Assembly (NCBI GenBank): GCA_937907415.1
Contig: CALCHY010000361.1
Location: 1 to 20,801 of the forward strand
DNA: 20,801 nucleotides
Direction of reading: 5' to 3'
Origin: an uncultured Trueperaceae bacterium
GTDB taxonomy: Bacteria > Deinococcota > Deinococci > Deinococcales > Trueperaceae
A program made the position numbers and the translations under genes. Below the pieces are notes generated by a model. The model was not told the origin of the DNA, searched no databases, and saw only the letters and a list, made by a program, of their open reading frames with translations. Below are positions 7,040 through 15,600 of the stretch, in pieces. Position 1 is the first letter of the stretch; the number at the start of each line of letters is the position of its first letter.

Positions 7040-7067
7040 TTGGGTCCGCCTCGTGACCGAATATCAT
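7040..7067 (+). promoter_or_regulatory. Putative promoter of the 58-aa gene
   Basis: TTGGGT (7040-7045) and TATCAT (7062-7067) are 16 nt apart, located in the 87-nt gap after glmS and upstream of the GTG at 7087. No terminator with a T-run follows glmS, so read-through from glmS is also possible. Confidence 0.45.
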
Positions 7068-7086
7068 TGGACGCGAGGCGAAGCTT

Positions 7087-7263
7087 GTGAAGAACATCGA
7101 GGACATCCGTCACTCGGTAATGCGGCACGTGGACGAGTGCGACAACCCGACGTTGCTCGTTGAGATCGACCGCATGCTGGTAGGAGACGCGCAGGAGGAG
7201 TCGCTGCTCGTCCTAGACGACGAGGACATCCGCGCGCTGCTGCGCGAACTCCTCAACGAGTAG
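7087..7263 (+). CDS. Small acidic protein, 58 aa, unknown function
   Basis: GTG at 7087 opens a 58-residue frame that ends at TAG 7261-7263. GAGG (7075-7078) gives a ribosome binding site 8 nt before the GTG, and a plausible promoter lies upstream. The protein is strongly acidic (16 Asp/Glu against 6 Lys/Arg), begins MKNIEDIRHSVMRHVDE and ends in LDDEDIRALLRELLNE, which reads as two or three amphipathic helices, the last being leucine-rich. There is one Cys and no signal or membrane segment. The third codon positions are GC-rich like the neighbouring genes and the stop lies exactly at the base of a convergent hairpin, both of which support a real gene. I do not recognise the family; the helix pattern slightly recalls small antitoxin-like proteins, but no toxin gene is next to it. 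Confidence 0.6.
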   Translation: MKNIEDIRHSVMRHVDECDNPTLLVEIDRMLVGDAQEESLLVLDDEDIRALLRELLNE

Positions 7264-7291
7264 CGCTCCCGGCGCCGCCTGCGCCGCGCTA
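7261..7291. terminator. Convergent hairpin formed by two stop codons
   Basis: TAGCGC (7261-7266) pairs with GCGCTA (7286-7291), and GGCGC (7271-7275) with GCGCC (7281-7285), with a 4-nt bulge TCCC and a 5-nt loop. The outer ends are the TAG stops of the two converging genes, which are only 25 nt apart. There is no T-run on either side, so it is at best a weak, bidirectional terminator or mRNA 3' end stabiliser. Confidence 0.4.
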
Positions 7292-8074
7292 GAGGTAGCC
7301 AGCTGCTCTCAGGATGAGGTAAACACCGACGGCGGCCGCGCCCCACAGGATGTACTTCAGGAACTTTCCGCCAGACTGACCGGTCCATTTGCCTAGGCTC
7401 TCGCGCGCCATGCTCGCCTCTTGCTTCTGTTGCGTGCGTTGCGCGCGCCGCAGCGACTTGACGCTGCGGTTGAGGTGCCCCTTGCGGCGGTAAGCCACGC
7501 CGAGGTTGTGGTGGGCGTTCGAGAACTCCTCGTTGAGCTTGAGCGCCGCTTGGTAGTTCTCGATGGCGTCGTCAACGCGGCCCTGCTCCAACGCCACGTT
7601 GCCAAGGTTGGTGAGCGCGCGGTAGTGCTTCGGGTCGATGGCGACCGCCGCCTCGAAGTTGGCCTTGGCGGCGTCTAGGTTCGAGTCGTAGATCTGCACC
7701 GTGCCCAACTGCGTGAGGTGCTCGGCGGGGAACCAGTTGGTCTCAGGCAGGCCCTTCAGGACTGCCGCGGCCGCGTCCGGGTCGCGTTTATCGAGCTGGG
7801 CCGCGCTTGCCTGCAGCACCTTGAGCTGCTCCTCGAGTTCTGCCCACGGCACCAAGTCGACCGGGTTCTCGAGGCGCGTCAGGCGGTCTATCGCCTTCGC
7901 GAACGAGCGCTCGTGCACGAGCTCCTCAACGTCTGCCAGGGCGGCGAGCGCCGCCTTCGTGCCTTGCTCGTCTCCGCCGGTGATCAGGAACGCCTGGCGG
8001 GCGGCCACGAAGCGCCGCTGCTGCAACAACTCGCGCCAATCAGGCGCGGACGGGGGTTGGGTGTCGGCTGTCAC
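7289..8074 (-). CDS. Tail-anchored TPR protein
   Basis: A 261-aa protein. GTG at 8074-8072 overlaps the glgA stop by 4 nt (GTGA), which decides the start; the frame is open further upstream but only across glgA. Residues 1-115 are helical and polar and look like degenerate repeats. Three clear TPR motifs follow at about 117-148, 149-182 and 183-213, with typical LG-x-V/A and A-x-A-x-D-P positions. A basic Gln/Arg-rich linker (214-238) leads to one hydrophobic segment at 240-258 near the very C-terminus, so the TPR part would face the cytoplasm on a tail anchor. TPR domains bind other proteins; the partner is unknown. Translational coupling suggests a link with glgA, possibly placing or scaffolding glycogen synthesis at the membrane, but that is only inference. 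A TACGGT box 7 nt before the GTG may allow separate leaderless expression. Confidence 0.85.
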   Translation of the reverse strand: MTADTQPPSAPDWRELLQQRRFVAARQAFLITGGDEQGTKAALAALADVEELVHERSFAKAIDRLTRLENPVDLVPWAELEEQLKVLQASAAQLDKRDPDAAAAVLKGLPETNWFPAEHLTQLGTVQIYDSNLDAAKANFEAAVAIDPKHYRALTNLGNVALEQGRVDDAIENYQAALKLNEEFSNAHHNLGVAYRRKGHLNRSVKSLRRAQRTQQKQEASMARESLGKWTGQSGGKFLKYILWGAAAVGVYLILRAAGYL

Positions 8075-9471
8075 GTCAAAGACCGTAGCACGCTGTCGTA
8101 CAGCTCGGAATAGGCCGTCGCGGACGCGTGCCAAGAGTGGTCGGCCGCCATGCCTGCAGCCTGCATGGCGCGCCACCGCGCCGTGCCGAACGTCGCCAAT
8201 GCCTGCGCGGCCGCGCCGAGCAGGTCTGGCGTGGTCGGGCGCTCGAAGGTGAAGCCCGTCTTGCCATGCTGCACGGTGTCCTTCAACCCACCGGTGGCGT
8301 GGACCAGCGGCAAGGTGCCGTAGCGCATGGCGATCATCTGCGCCAGGCCGCACGGCTCGAAGCGGCTAGGGACGGCGAGGGCGTCCGCGCCAGCGTAGAT
8401 GAGGTGAGCGAGGGCCTCGTCGTACGCCAGCGTGGCGCCAACGCGGCCAGGGTGCTCGCTCGCGAGGCGCGCCACCTCACGCTCCAGGGACGCTTCGCCC
8501 GCGCCGAGCACGACGAGCGACCAGCCGTTGGCCAGCAGCTCCGGCGCGCCAGCTATGAGGAGGTCGATGCCCTTCTGCTCTGCCAGGCGGGAAACCACCG
8601 CCAGTAGCGGGCGCTCATGCGTAAGGCCGTAGCGCGCTAACAAAGCAGCACGGGAAGCGGCCTTACCGGCGAGGTCGGCAGCCGAGTATGGGGCAGGAAG
8701 CGCGGGGTCGGTCGCGGGGTCCCAGACCGTGGTGTCGATGCCGTTCAGGATGCCGGTGAGCTTGTGCGTCAGCGCACGGAAAGTGCCGTCGAGCGTGAAG
8801 CCGTACTCCGGCGTCTGCAGCTCCTTGGCGTACGTCGGGCTCACGGTGGTCACCTGCGTAGCGAAGCCGACACCCGCCTGCATGGCGTTGGCCCTGCCGA
8901 AGTGATCGAGGAACGAGCCCGTGAGGTCGGTGCCGATGCGCAGCCAGTCGACGGTCTCACCAAGGTCGGACTCGCCCTGGTACTGCACGTTGTGCACGGT
9001 GAACACGCTGCGTAAGGCGGGGAAACCCTTGGGTAGGTGCCAACCGCGTTTGAGGATCATCGGCAGGTAGCCAGTGTGCCAGTCGTGAGCATGCACGAGG
9101 TCGGGGGTGAAGCCAAGGCGCGCCGCCACTTGTGGCACCGCGCGGGAGAAGCGCGCGAAGCGCCGCGCGTCGTCCGGGTAGCCGTAGAGCTGCGGGCGGC
9201 GGTAGTCCTCATGCCCAACGAAGGCGTAACGCACGCCGTCCTGCTCTAAGGTGCCAACCCCCACGTCCTCGAAGCCGCCGCTGAAGGGCGCTGGCACGTC
9301 GCCAACCCAGTAGGGGGCTACGTTGCCGCCGAGCTTCGCGTACCAGGGTGTTACGACGAGCACCTCGTGGCCGAGGCGCGCTAACGCCTGCGGCAGCGCC
9401 CCAGCGACGTCGGCTAGCCCGCCGGTCTTACTGAACGGCACGACCTCCGCGGCAGGGAACAGGACTCTCAC
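8071..9471 (-). CDS. glgA: Glycogen synthase (ADP-glucose type, GT5)
   Basis: Transfers glucose from ADP-glucose to the non-reducing end of a growing alpha-1,4-glucan in the cytoplasm. At 466 aa it is close to the family length of about 480. The N-terminal Rossmann domain carries the ADP-glucose-binding KTGGLADV at 15-22 and HAHDWHTG at 127-134; FTVHNVQYQG is at 157-166. The second domain has SRLAEQKGIDLL at 294-305 (Arg295, Lys300) and the GT-B catalytic-site signature PSRFEPCGLAQ at 368-378 with Glu372. The start is GTG at 9471-9469, directly before the MRVLFPAAEVVPF sequence expected at the N-terminus. There is no good Shine-Dalgarno sequence; a -10 box 6 nt upstream suggests a leaderless transcript. 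It is divergent from the S41 protease gene and overlaps the TPR gene by 4 nt. No glgB or glgC is nearby. Confidence 0.95.
   Translation of the reverse strand: MRVLFPAAEVVPFSKTGGLADVAGALPQALARLGHEVLVVTPWYAKLGGNVAPYWVGDVPAPFSGGFEDVGVGTLEQDGVRYAFVGHEDYRRPQLYGYPDDARRFARFSRAVPQVAARLGFTPDLVHAHDWHTGYLPMILKRGWHLPKGFPALRSVFTVHNVQYQGESDLGETVDWLRIGTDLTGSFLDHFGRANAMQAGVGFATQVTTVSPTYAKELQTPEYGFTLDGTFRALTHKLTGILNGIDTTVWDPATDPALPAPYSAADLAGKAASRAALLARYGLTHERPLLAVVSRLAEQKGIDLLIAGAPELLANGWSLVVLGAGEASLEREVARLASEHPGRVGATLAYDEALAHLIYAGADALAVPSRFEPCGLAQMIAMRYGTLPLVHATGGLKDTVQHGKTGFTFERPTTPDLLGAAAQALATFGTARWRAMQAAGMAADHSWHASATAYSELYDSVLRSLT
8082..8087 (-). promoter_or_regulatory. Possible -10 box before the TPR gene
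   Basis: On the minus strand TACGGT (8087-8082) ends 7 nt before the GTG start of the TPR gene, inside the 3' end of glgA. No Shine-Dalgarno sequence is visible, and the spacing equals that of the other leaderless-type starts here. A chance TANNNT match cannot be excluded. Confidence 0.25.
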
Positions 9472-9477
9472 CAGCCC

Positions 9478-9483
9478 AGCTTA
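9478..9483 (-). promoter_or_regulatory. Putative leaderless -10 box of glgA
   Basis: On the minus strand TAAGCT (9483-9478) ends 6 nt before the glgA GTG. There is no convincing ribosome binding site between them. The -35 region 17 nt upstream (TTTCAC) is poor. It shares the 120-nt divergent intergenic region with the protease promoter. Confidence 0.35.
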
Positions 9484-9528
9484 GCCGCCACTGGCCCGAG
9501 GTGAAAGCCAGCCCGATGTAACGCGCGC

Positions 9529-9556
9529 TTTGGCTCTCATGAAGCGTACGTATACT
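9529..9556 (+). promoter_or_regulatory. Promoter of the S41 protease gene
   Basis: TATACT at 9551-9556 is a near-perfect -10 box. TTTGGC (9529-9534, 16-nt spacer) or TTGGCT (9530-9535, 15-nt spacer) may serve as the -35 box. The transcript would have a leader of roughly 25-30 nt carrying the GGAGG ribosome binding site (9583-9587). Confidence 0.55.
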
Positions 9557-9591
9557 CTAGGACGCATGCTTGATTGCTCAACGGAGGCTTC

Positions 9592-10932
9592 ATGAAGCGC
9601 AGATGGTACATCGCCGGTCTGGTGGCCCTGGTCGCTGGCACAATGTTCGTCAACGCCCAGCTCTCACGAGACTACGCTGGCGAGTTCTTAAACAACCCAA
9701 CCGGACGCGCGCTGATCCAGGCGTTCGGTGCTCTAAAGAGCGGCTATCTGACCGACGTGGACGACGACAAGCTCATCGAGGGTGCGATCACGGGCATGCT
9801 CGCTTCGCTGGACGACCCGTACACGAGCTACCTGCTGCCAACCGAGGCGGCGCGCGACAACCAAGACCTAACGGGTTCGTTCGAGGGCATCGGGGCGGTG
9901 CTAACTCCGCACGACCGCCAGTCAGGCAAGGGCGTCGAGATCCTCACCGTCTACGCTGGCGGTCCGGCGTCCAAGGCTGGCCTGCAGCGCGGTGACATCT
10001 TCGTGAGCGTCGACGGCACCGACGTCGCAGCCATGACGACCTCGGAAGTCGCCGACCTGGTGAGGGGTCCGAAAGGCACGACCGTCAACCTGGTCATGAA
10101 CCGCCCTGGTCAGGCCGAGCCCGTCACCTTCGCCATCCAGCGCGGCACCATTCAGATCATCGACGTGTCGAGCGCCATGTTGCCGAACGACGTCGGCTAC
10201 CTGGCTCTCACGTCGTTCAACAACCAGCGCCTCCACGACCAGATGGTCGAGCACCTCGACAAGCTCATCCAGCAGGGCGCCACCTCGCTAGTCCTCGACT
10301 TGCGCGACAACTCCGGCGGTTTGCTCAACCAGGCCATCCTCATCGCAGACGACTTCCTCAGCGGCGGCGACATCGTGTTCCAACGCTCGCGCGGCGTCAC
10401 GCAGCGCATAGCGTCGGCGGACCCGAAGGCCTACGACCTGCCCATGGTCGTACTAGTCAACGAGAACTCCGCTTCGGCTTCCGAGATCGTGGCTGGCGCT
10501 CTCCAGGAGAACCACCGCGCGCTCGTGGTAGGCGAGCAGACCTTCGGCAAGGGCGTCGCTCAGTCGGTGCTGTCGCTCTCAGACGGCGGCCAGTTGCGCT
10601 ACGTGTCGTTCGAGTGGCTGACGCCCGACCGCCGCTCCATCGCCGAGAAGGGCATCACGCCGGACGTCAAGGCGCCGGACACGCGCTTCCCGCGCACCAT
10701 CGCGGCAGAAGGCCAGGGCCTGCGCGAGGGGCAGACCGTCGAACTCATGGTCGACGGCGAGGTCATCGGTCAAGCCGTAGCTGGTGAGGACGGCAAGTTC
10801 AACATCCTCGCCCTTGGCGGCCAGCGCGAGATCAGCGAAGTGCAGGGCGAGGCCATCGTCCACCTCGATACAGACACGGCACTGCAGACCGCCGTCGCCA
10901 CGCTCGAGGAGTCGCTGAAGACCGCCAACTAA
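9592..10932 (+). CDS. S41 family C-terminal processing peptidase (CtpA/Prc type)
   Basis: A PDZ-containing serine protease of the cell envelope that trims C-termini of exported proteins. ATG at 9592 follows GGAGG with a 4-nt gap and gives 446 aa; an in-frame upstream ATG at 9574 lies before the ribosome binding site and is not used. Residues 4-21 are a signal peptide or membrane anchor behind a KRR start. A helical N-terminal region precedes the PDZ domain (about 95-185, with GIGAVL at 99-104 and GGPASKAGLQRGDIFVSVDG at 123-142). The catalytic domain follows. The Ser-Lys pair is most likely Ser295 in NSASASEI and Lys320 in TFGKG, 25 residues apart as in characterised family members. LDLRDNSGGLL is at 235-245. 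After the catalytic core (about 365) there is a 70-80-residue C-terminal extension with a short beta-rich VDGEVIGQAVAGEDGKF stretch that I do not recognise. Substrates are unknown. Confidence 0.93.
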   Translation: MKRRWYIAGLVALVAGTMFVNAQLSRDYAGEFLNNPTGRALIQAFGALKSGYLTDVDDDKLIEGAITGMLASLDDPYTSYLLPTEAARDNQDLTGSFEGIGAVLTPHDRQSGKGVEILTVYAGGPASKAGLQRGDIFVSVDGTDVAAMTTSEVADLVRGPKGTTVNLVMNRPGQAEPVTFAIQRGTIQIIDVSSAMLPNDVGYLALTSFNNQRLHDQMVEHLDKLIQQGATSLVLDLRDNSGGLLNQAILIADDFLSGGDIVFQRSRGVTQRIASADPKAYDLPMVVLVNENSASASEIVAGALQENHRALVVGEQTFGKGVAQSVLSLSDGGQLRYVSFEWLTPDRRSIAEKGITPDVKAPDTRFPRTIAAEGQGLREGQTVELMVDGEVIGQAVAGEDGKFNILALGGQREISEVQGEAIVHLDTDTALQTAVATLEESLKTAN

Positions 10933-10954
10933 CTTCCGTCAGTAGTCGAAGCCA

Positions 10955-10982
10955 GTGGGCCGCGGTTCGTTACGCGGCCCAC
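10955..10982. terminator. Bidirectional terminator-like inverted repeat
   Basis: GTGGGCCGCG (10955-10964) and CGCGGCCCAC (10973-10982) form a perfect 10-bp stem with an 8-nt loop between the convergent protease gene and pckA. On the + strand a moderately T-rich stretch (GTTCTGTT) follows; on the minus strand there is no T-run. It probably ends the protease transcript and may end pckA as well. Confidence 0.6.
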
Positions 10983-10988
10983 GTTCTG

Positions 10989-12596
<1,608 letters not shown>

Positions 12597-12634
12597 GGCG
12601 TAGCCACCTCCGCGGTTGTCGTCGGCACTGGATT

Positions 12635-12643
12635 CTTATACCA
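12635..12643 (-). promoter_or_regulatory. Putative extended -10 promoter of pckA
   Basis: On the minus strand TGG-TATAAG (12643-12635) matches an extended -10 element (TGn followed by a TATAAT-like hexamer). No good -35 box sits at the usual distance, as is common for extended -10 promoters. The transcript would have a leader of about 30 nt with the GGAGGTGG ribosome binding site. It lies in the 98-nt gap after the TamB-like gene, which holds no other gene. Confidence 0.5.
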
Positions 12644-12694
12644 GCCGTGCAGACCAACTCACCGGCCGTCGGCACCCCGTCCGTACACCTTCCG

Positions 12695-15600
12695 TTACCA
12701 GCGCAACGTTACGCCCACTTGGAAGGCGCTGCGGTCCGTGCTTAGCGTCACGCCAGTGTCGAGCCCGAAGGTGGGTCCGAACGAGTAGGAGAGGGACACG
12801 CCCAACTCAGGCCGCGGCGCGTCAGGGACACCGGCGGCGGGGAAGTCGATGCGGCCGGTGAGGTCGAGGTCGAGCGGACCGAGGCCGTATGAGAGGAGGA
12901 CCTCGTTCGTGACGGAGTAAGTGCGATCAGGCCCGTCGTAAGTGCCGATGCGGTAGCTGGCGAAGAGATCGGGGTTGAGGTAACCGCCTAGGCGCAACGA
13001 CACGCCGAACGGTTGCTCGCTGGCGTCGATGAGGCTGGAGAGTGCGGACGTGCGGATCTCGACGACGTCCAGCCCGAGCGCCTCCCTGATGGCGTTCGCC
13101 AGCTCGCTGACGACTAGTAGGTCGACGGCCGTGTCGAGGGCGCCCTGCGCGACGGCCTGGCCCAACCCGCCAGTGCCGATCAGCCCAGCGTTCAGCTCGA
13201 AGCGCCCGAGCGTGATGAGGCTGACGAGTTCGGCTTCGGTGAACGAGCGCACGCCGCTGCCAGTGCCGTCACCCTCGACCTCGATGCGTGCGTCTGACGA
13301 CACGCGCGGTTGGAGGTCGAAGCGGAAACCTCCCTCGTTGGCTGGCGCCGCTACCATCTGCCCGGTGAAGGCCAGGTTCACGACGAACGTCTGCCCCTCG
13401 CGCGGCACGACGAAGCTAACCCGGTTGTCCGCCGCCACGACGCGCGACTTGTCGAACTCGGCGTGCGCCGCCACGTCGAGGGCGGGGTAGAGACCGGTGC
13501 CTGCTCCCCAGGTGGCTAGGGCGTGGTCGATCGTGTAGTCGCGGCCTGAGAAGCGCAGGTTGCCGCGCAGCGTGCTGGCGGAGCCGACGAGGCGTGGGGC
13601 GGCGGCCGTGCCGCTTAGGACGAGGTCGAGGGCCGCCTCGGCAGAGGCTAGGTTGATGGTGAGCAGCACGCGCTGCGGCGCGCGGATGGCGAGGTCCGCG
13701 AAGCGCAGGCTCGCTAGGGCGTTCGTGCCGGGTTCGAGAGCGCTGCTCGCCGCTGGCGCCGGGGCGGCAGGCGGGCGGACGCTTGGGTCGACGATGACTT
13801 CGCTCGCCGTCAGTGACCCGCCAAGCGCGACGCCGCCGGGTTCCTCGACGAGGGTCAGGTCCGCGTCCACGAGCGCGTTGGCGACCAGCAACGGCGTGAA
13901 CGCCACCGTGAGCCCCTTGCCGCGCGCCTGGAGGTCAAGGGGGAGGAGGCTGCCCGTCACGGTGAGGTCGCCGCTGCCTAGCCGCCCGTTGGCTGTTAGC
14001 GCGAGGTCCCTCGTGCCGTCCTTCGTGATCGCACCAGTGAGGCCTTCGATGACGCCAACACCCGCCACGTCGGCGCTGCCGTCGAAGTTCACTTGTACGC
14101 CGTTCAAGCTCACCGGCGCGAGCGAGAGTCGCGCGCCGCCAGAGACGTCGAGCCGCCCGGCGAGGGGCGAGACGCCGCTCACTTGGGCCGCGACGGTCAG
14201 GGCAGTGCCCTCGAGGGTCACCTCGGTCTGCTCGAGGCGGTAGCGGCTGCCCGCCACCTCGAAATCAAGGCCGGGGCTGGAGACGGTGGCGCTGGGTTGC
14301 GCCAAGTCACCGCCGATGTCGATGGTGAGTGAACCGCTGGCCCCCACACCAAGGCGCGCCAGGGACGGGAAGAGCCCTAGGAGCGGCGTGAAGTCAGCCT
14401 CGGCCGCCTCGAGGCGGAAGTCAAGGTCCTCCTCCCGCAACTGCCCCTGCGCCTCCCAACTGCCCAAGCCGACGAACTCGGCGTGCTCGACCACGAGGGC
14501 GCGGTCGTCGAACGTCAGTGAGAGGTTGCCGACGGTCGGCACCCCGGCGCGCTCCAGGCGCACCTCCTCCGTGGCGAGGCGCAAGTAGCCTGACCAGACG
14601 TCGGTGAGGGGCAGGTCGAAGCGCAGCACGCCCGTCACGTCCGCCGTCACGTCTGAAGGCCCGACCACGGCCTGGGCGACGAACTGCGCGGGGAAGCGCT
14701 CGAAGCGCCCTGAGCCGCTGAGGCGGGCGCCTGAGAGGTTGGCGGTGAACGTGCCTCCCTTGACGCGCAAGGTGGCGTCGAGCGACGAGAGGCTGCCGCT
14801 AACGGCCAGTTCCGCGCTCGAGCTTGCGCCCCCGGCCGTGACTTCTAGGCTCACCAACTGCCCGAACACGAGCTCGTCACGTAGTTGCAGTACGCCGGTG
14901 ATGGAGCCCGATAAGAACGGCGCACGCTCGTGCACGGCGGGGATGAGCGAGAGCTCGAGGTTCCTGAGGCGCGCCTCGATGCGCCCACCGCTAGGCGCGC
15001 CGACCGTGAAGGCGGCAGGCAGCAGCCCAGCCAAGCCCCAACTGCCGCTCAGGGTCAGGCGTCCCGCCTCCGAGTCGAGGGTGGCGCTGCCACCCACCAG
15101 ACCATCCGCGATGCTCCCCTCGGCGTTGACTTCGATAGCCCCCACTCCTTGAGGTACGAGCCTCAAGCCGTCGACGTGGAGGTTGCCCGTCAGTTGACCA
15201 GCGCGGTGGTCAAGCTCGGCGCGCACTACGCCGCCGCTTAGGTTGAGGTTCACGTCGAGAGAAACGGCGTCTGGCGCCGTGACGGGTTCGTACTTGCCGA
15301 GAACCGTCCCGAGCTCACCTGCGTATGCCAGGCGCCAGACGCCGGCGTCGGCCACCAGCGTCCACGGGAGGGTGTACTCGGTCACTGGGGAGCTCGCCGC
15401 GCCGAGGTCGCCGTTGGCGAGGGGCAGGTCGGTGGCCAAGACCACCTCTCCGGCCAAGTCCGCCGCGTCGAGGCCGACGGTGCCACTTGCGCGTACGTCG
15501 ATGCCAGCCAGCGTTGCCCCGAAGTCGTCGAGGGTGACGGTCGGCGCCGGTGCCAGCGTGACGACGCCGCCACCGCGCACCGCGTCTGCGCCTTCGAAGC

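Noticed and set aside
8075..8353. N-terminal extension of the TPR protein
   Set aside because: The extra 93 codons overlap glgA and translate to Arg/His-rich shadow sequence. The GTGA overlap with the glgA stop is the natural start.
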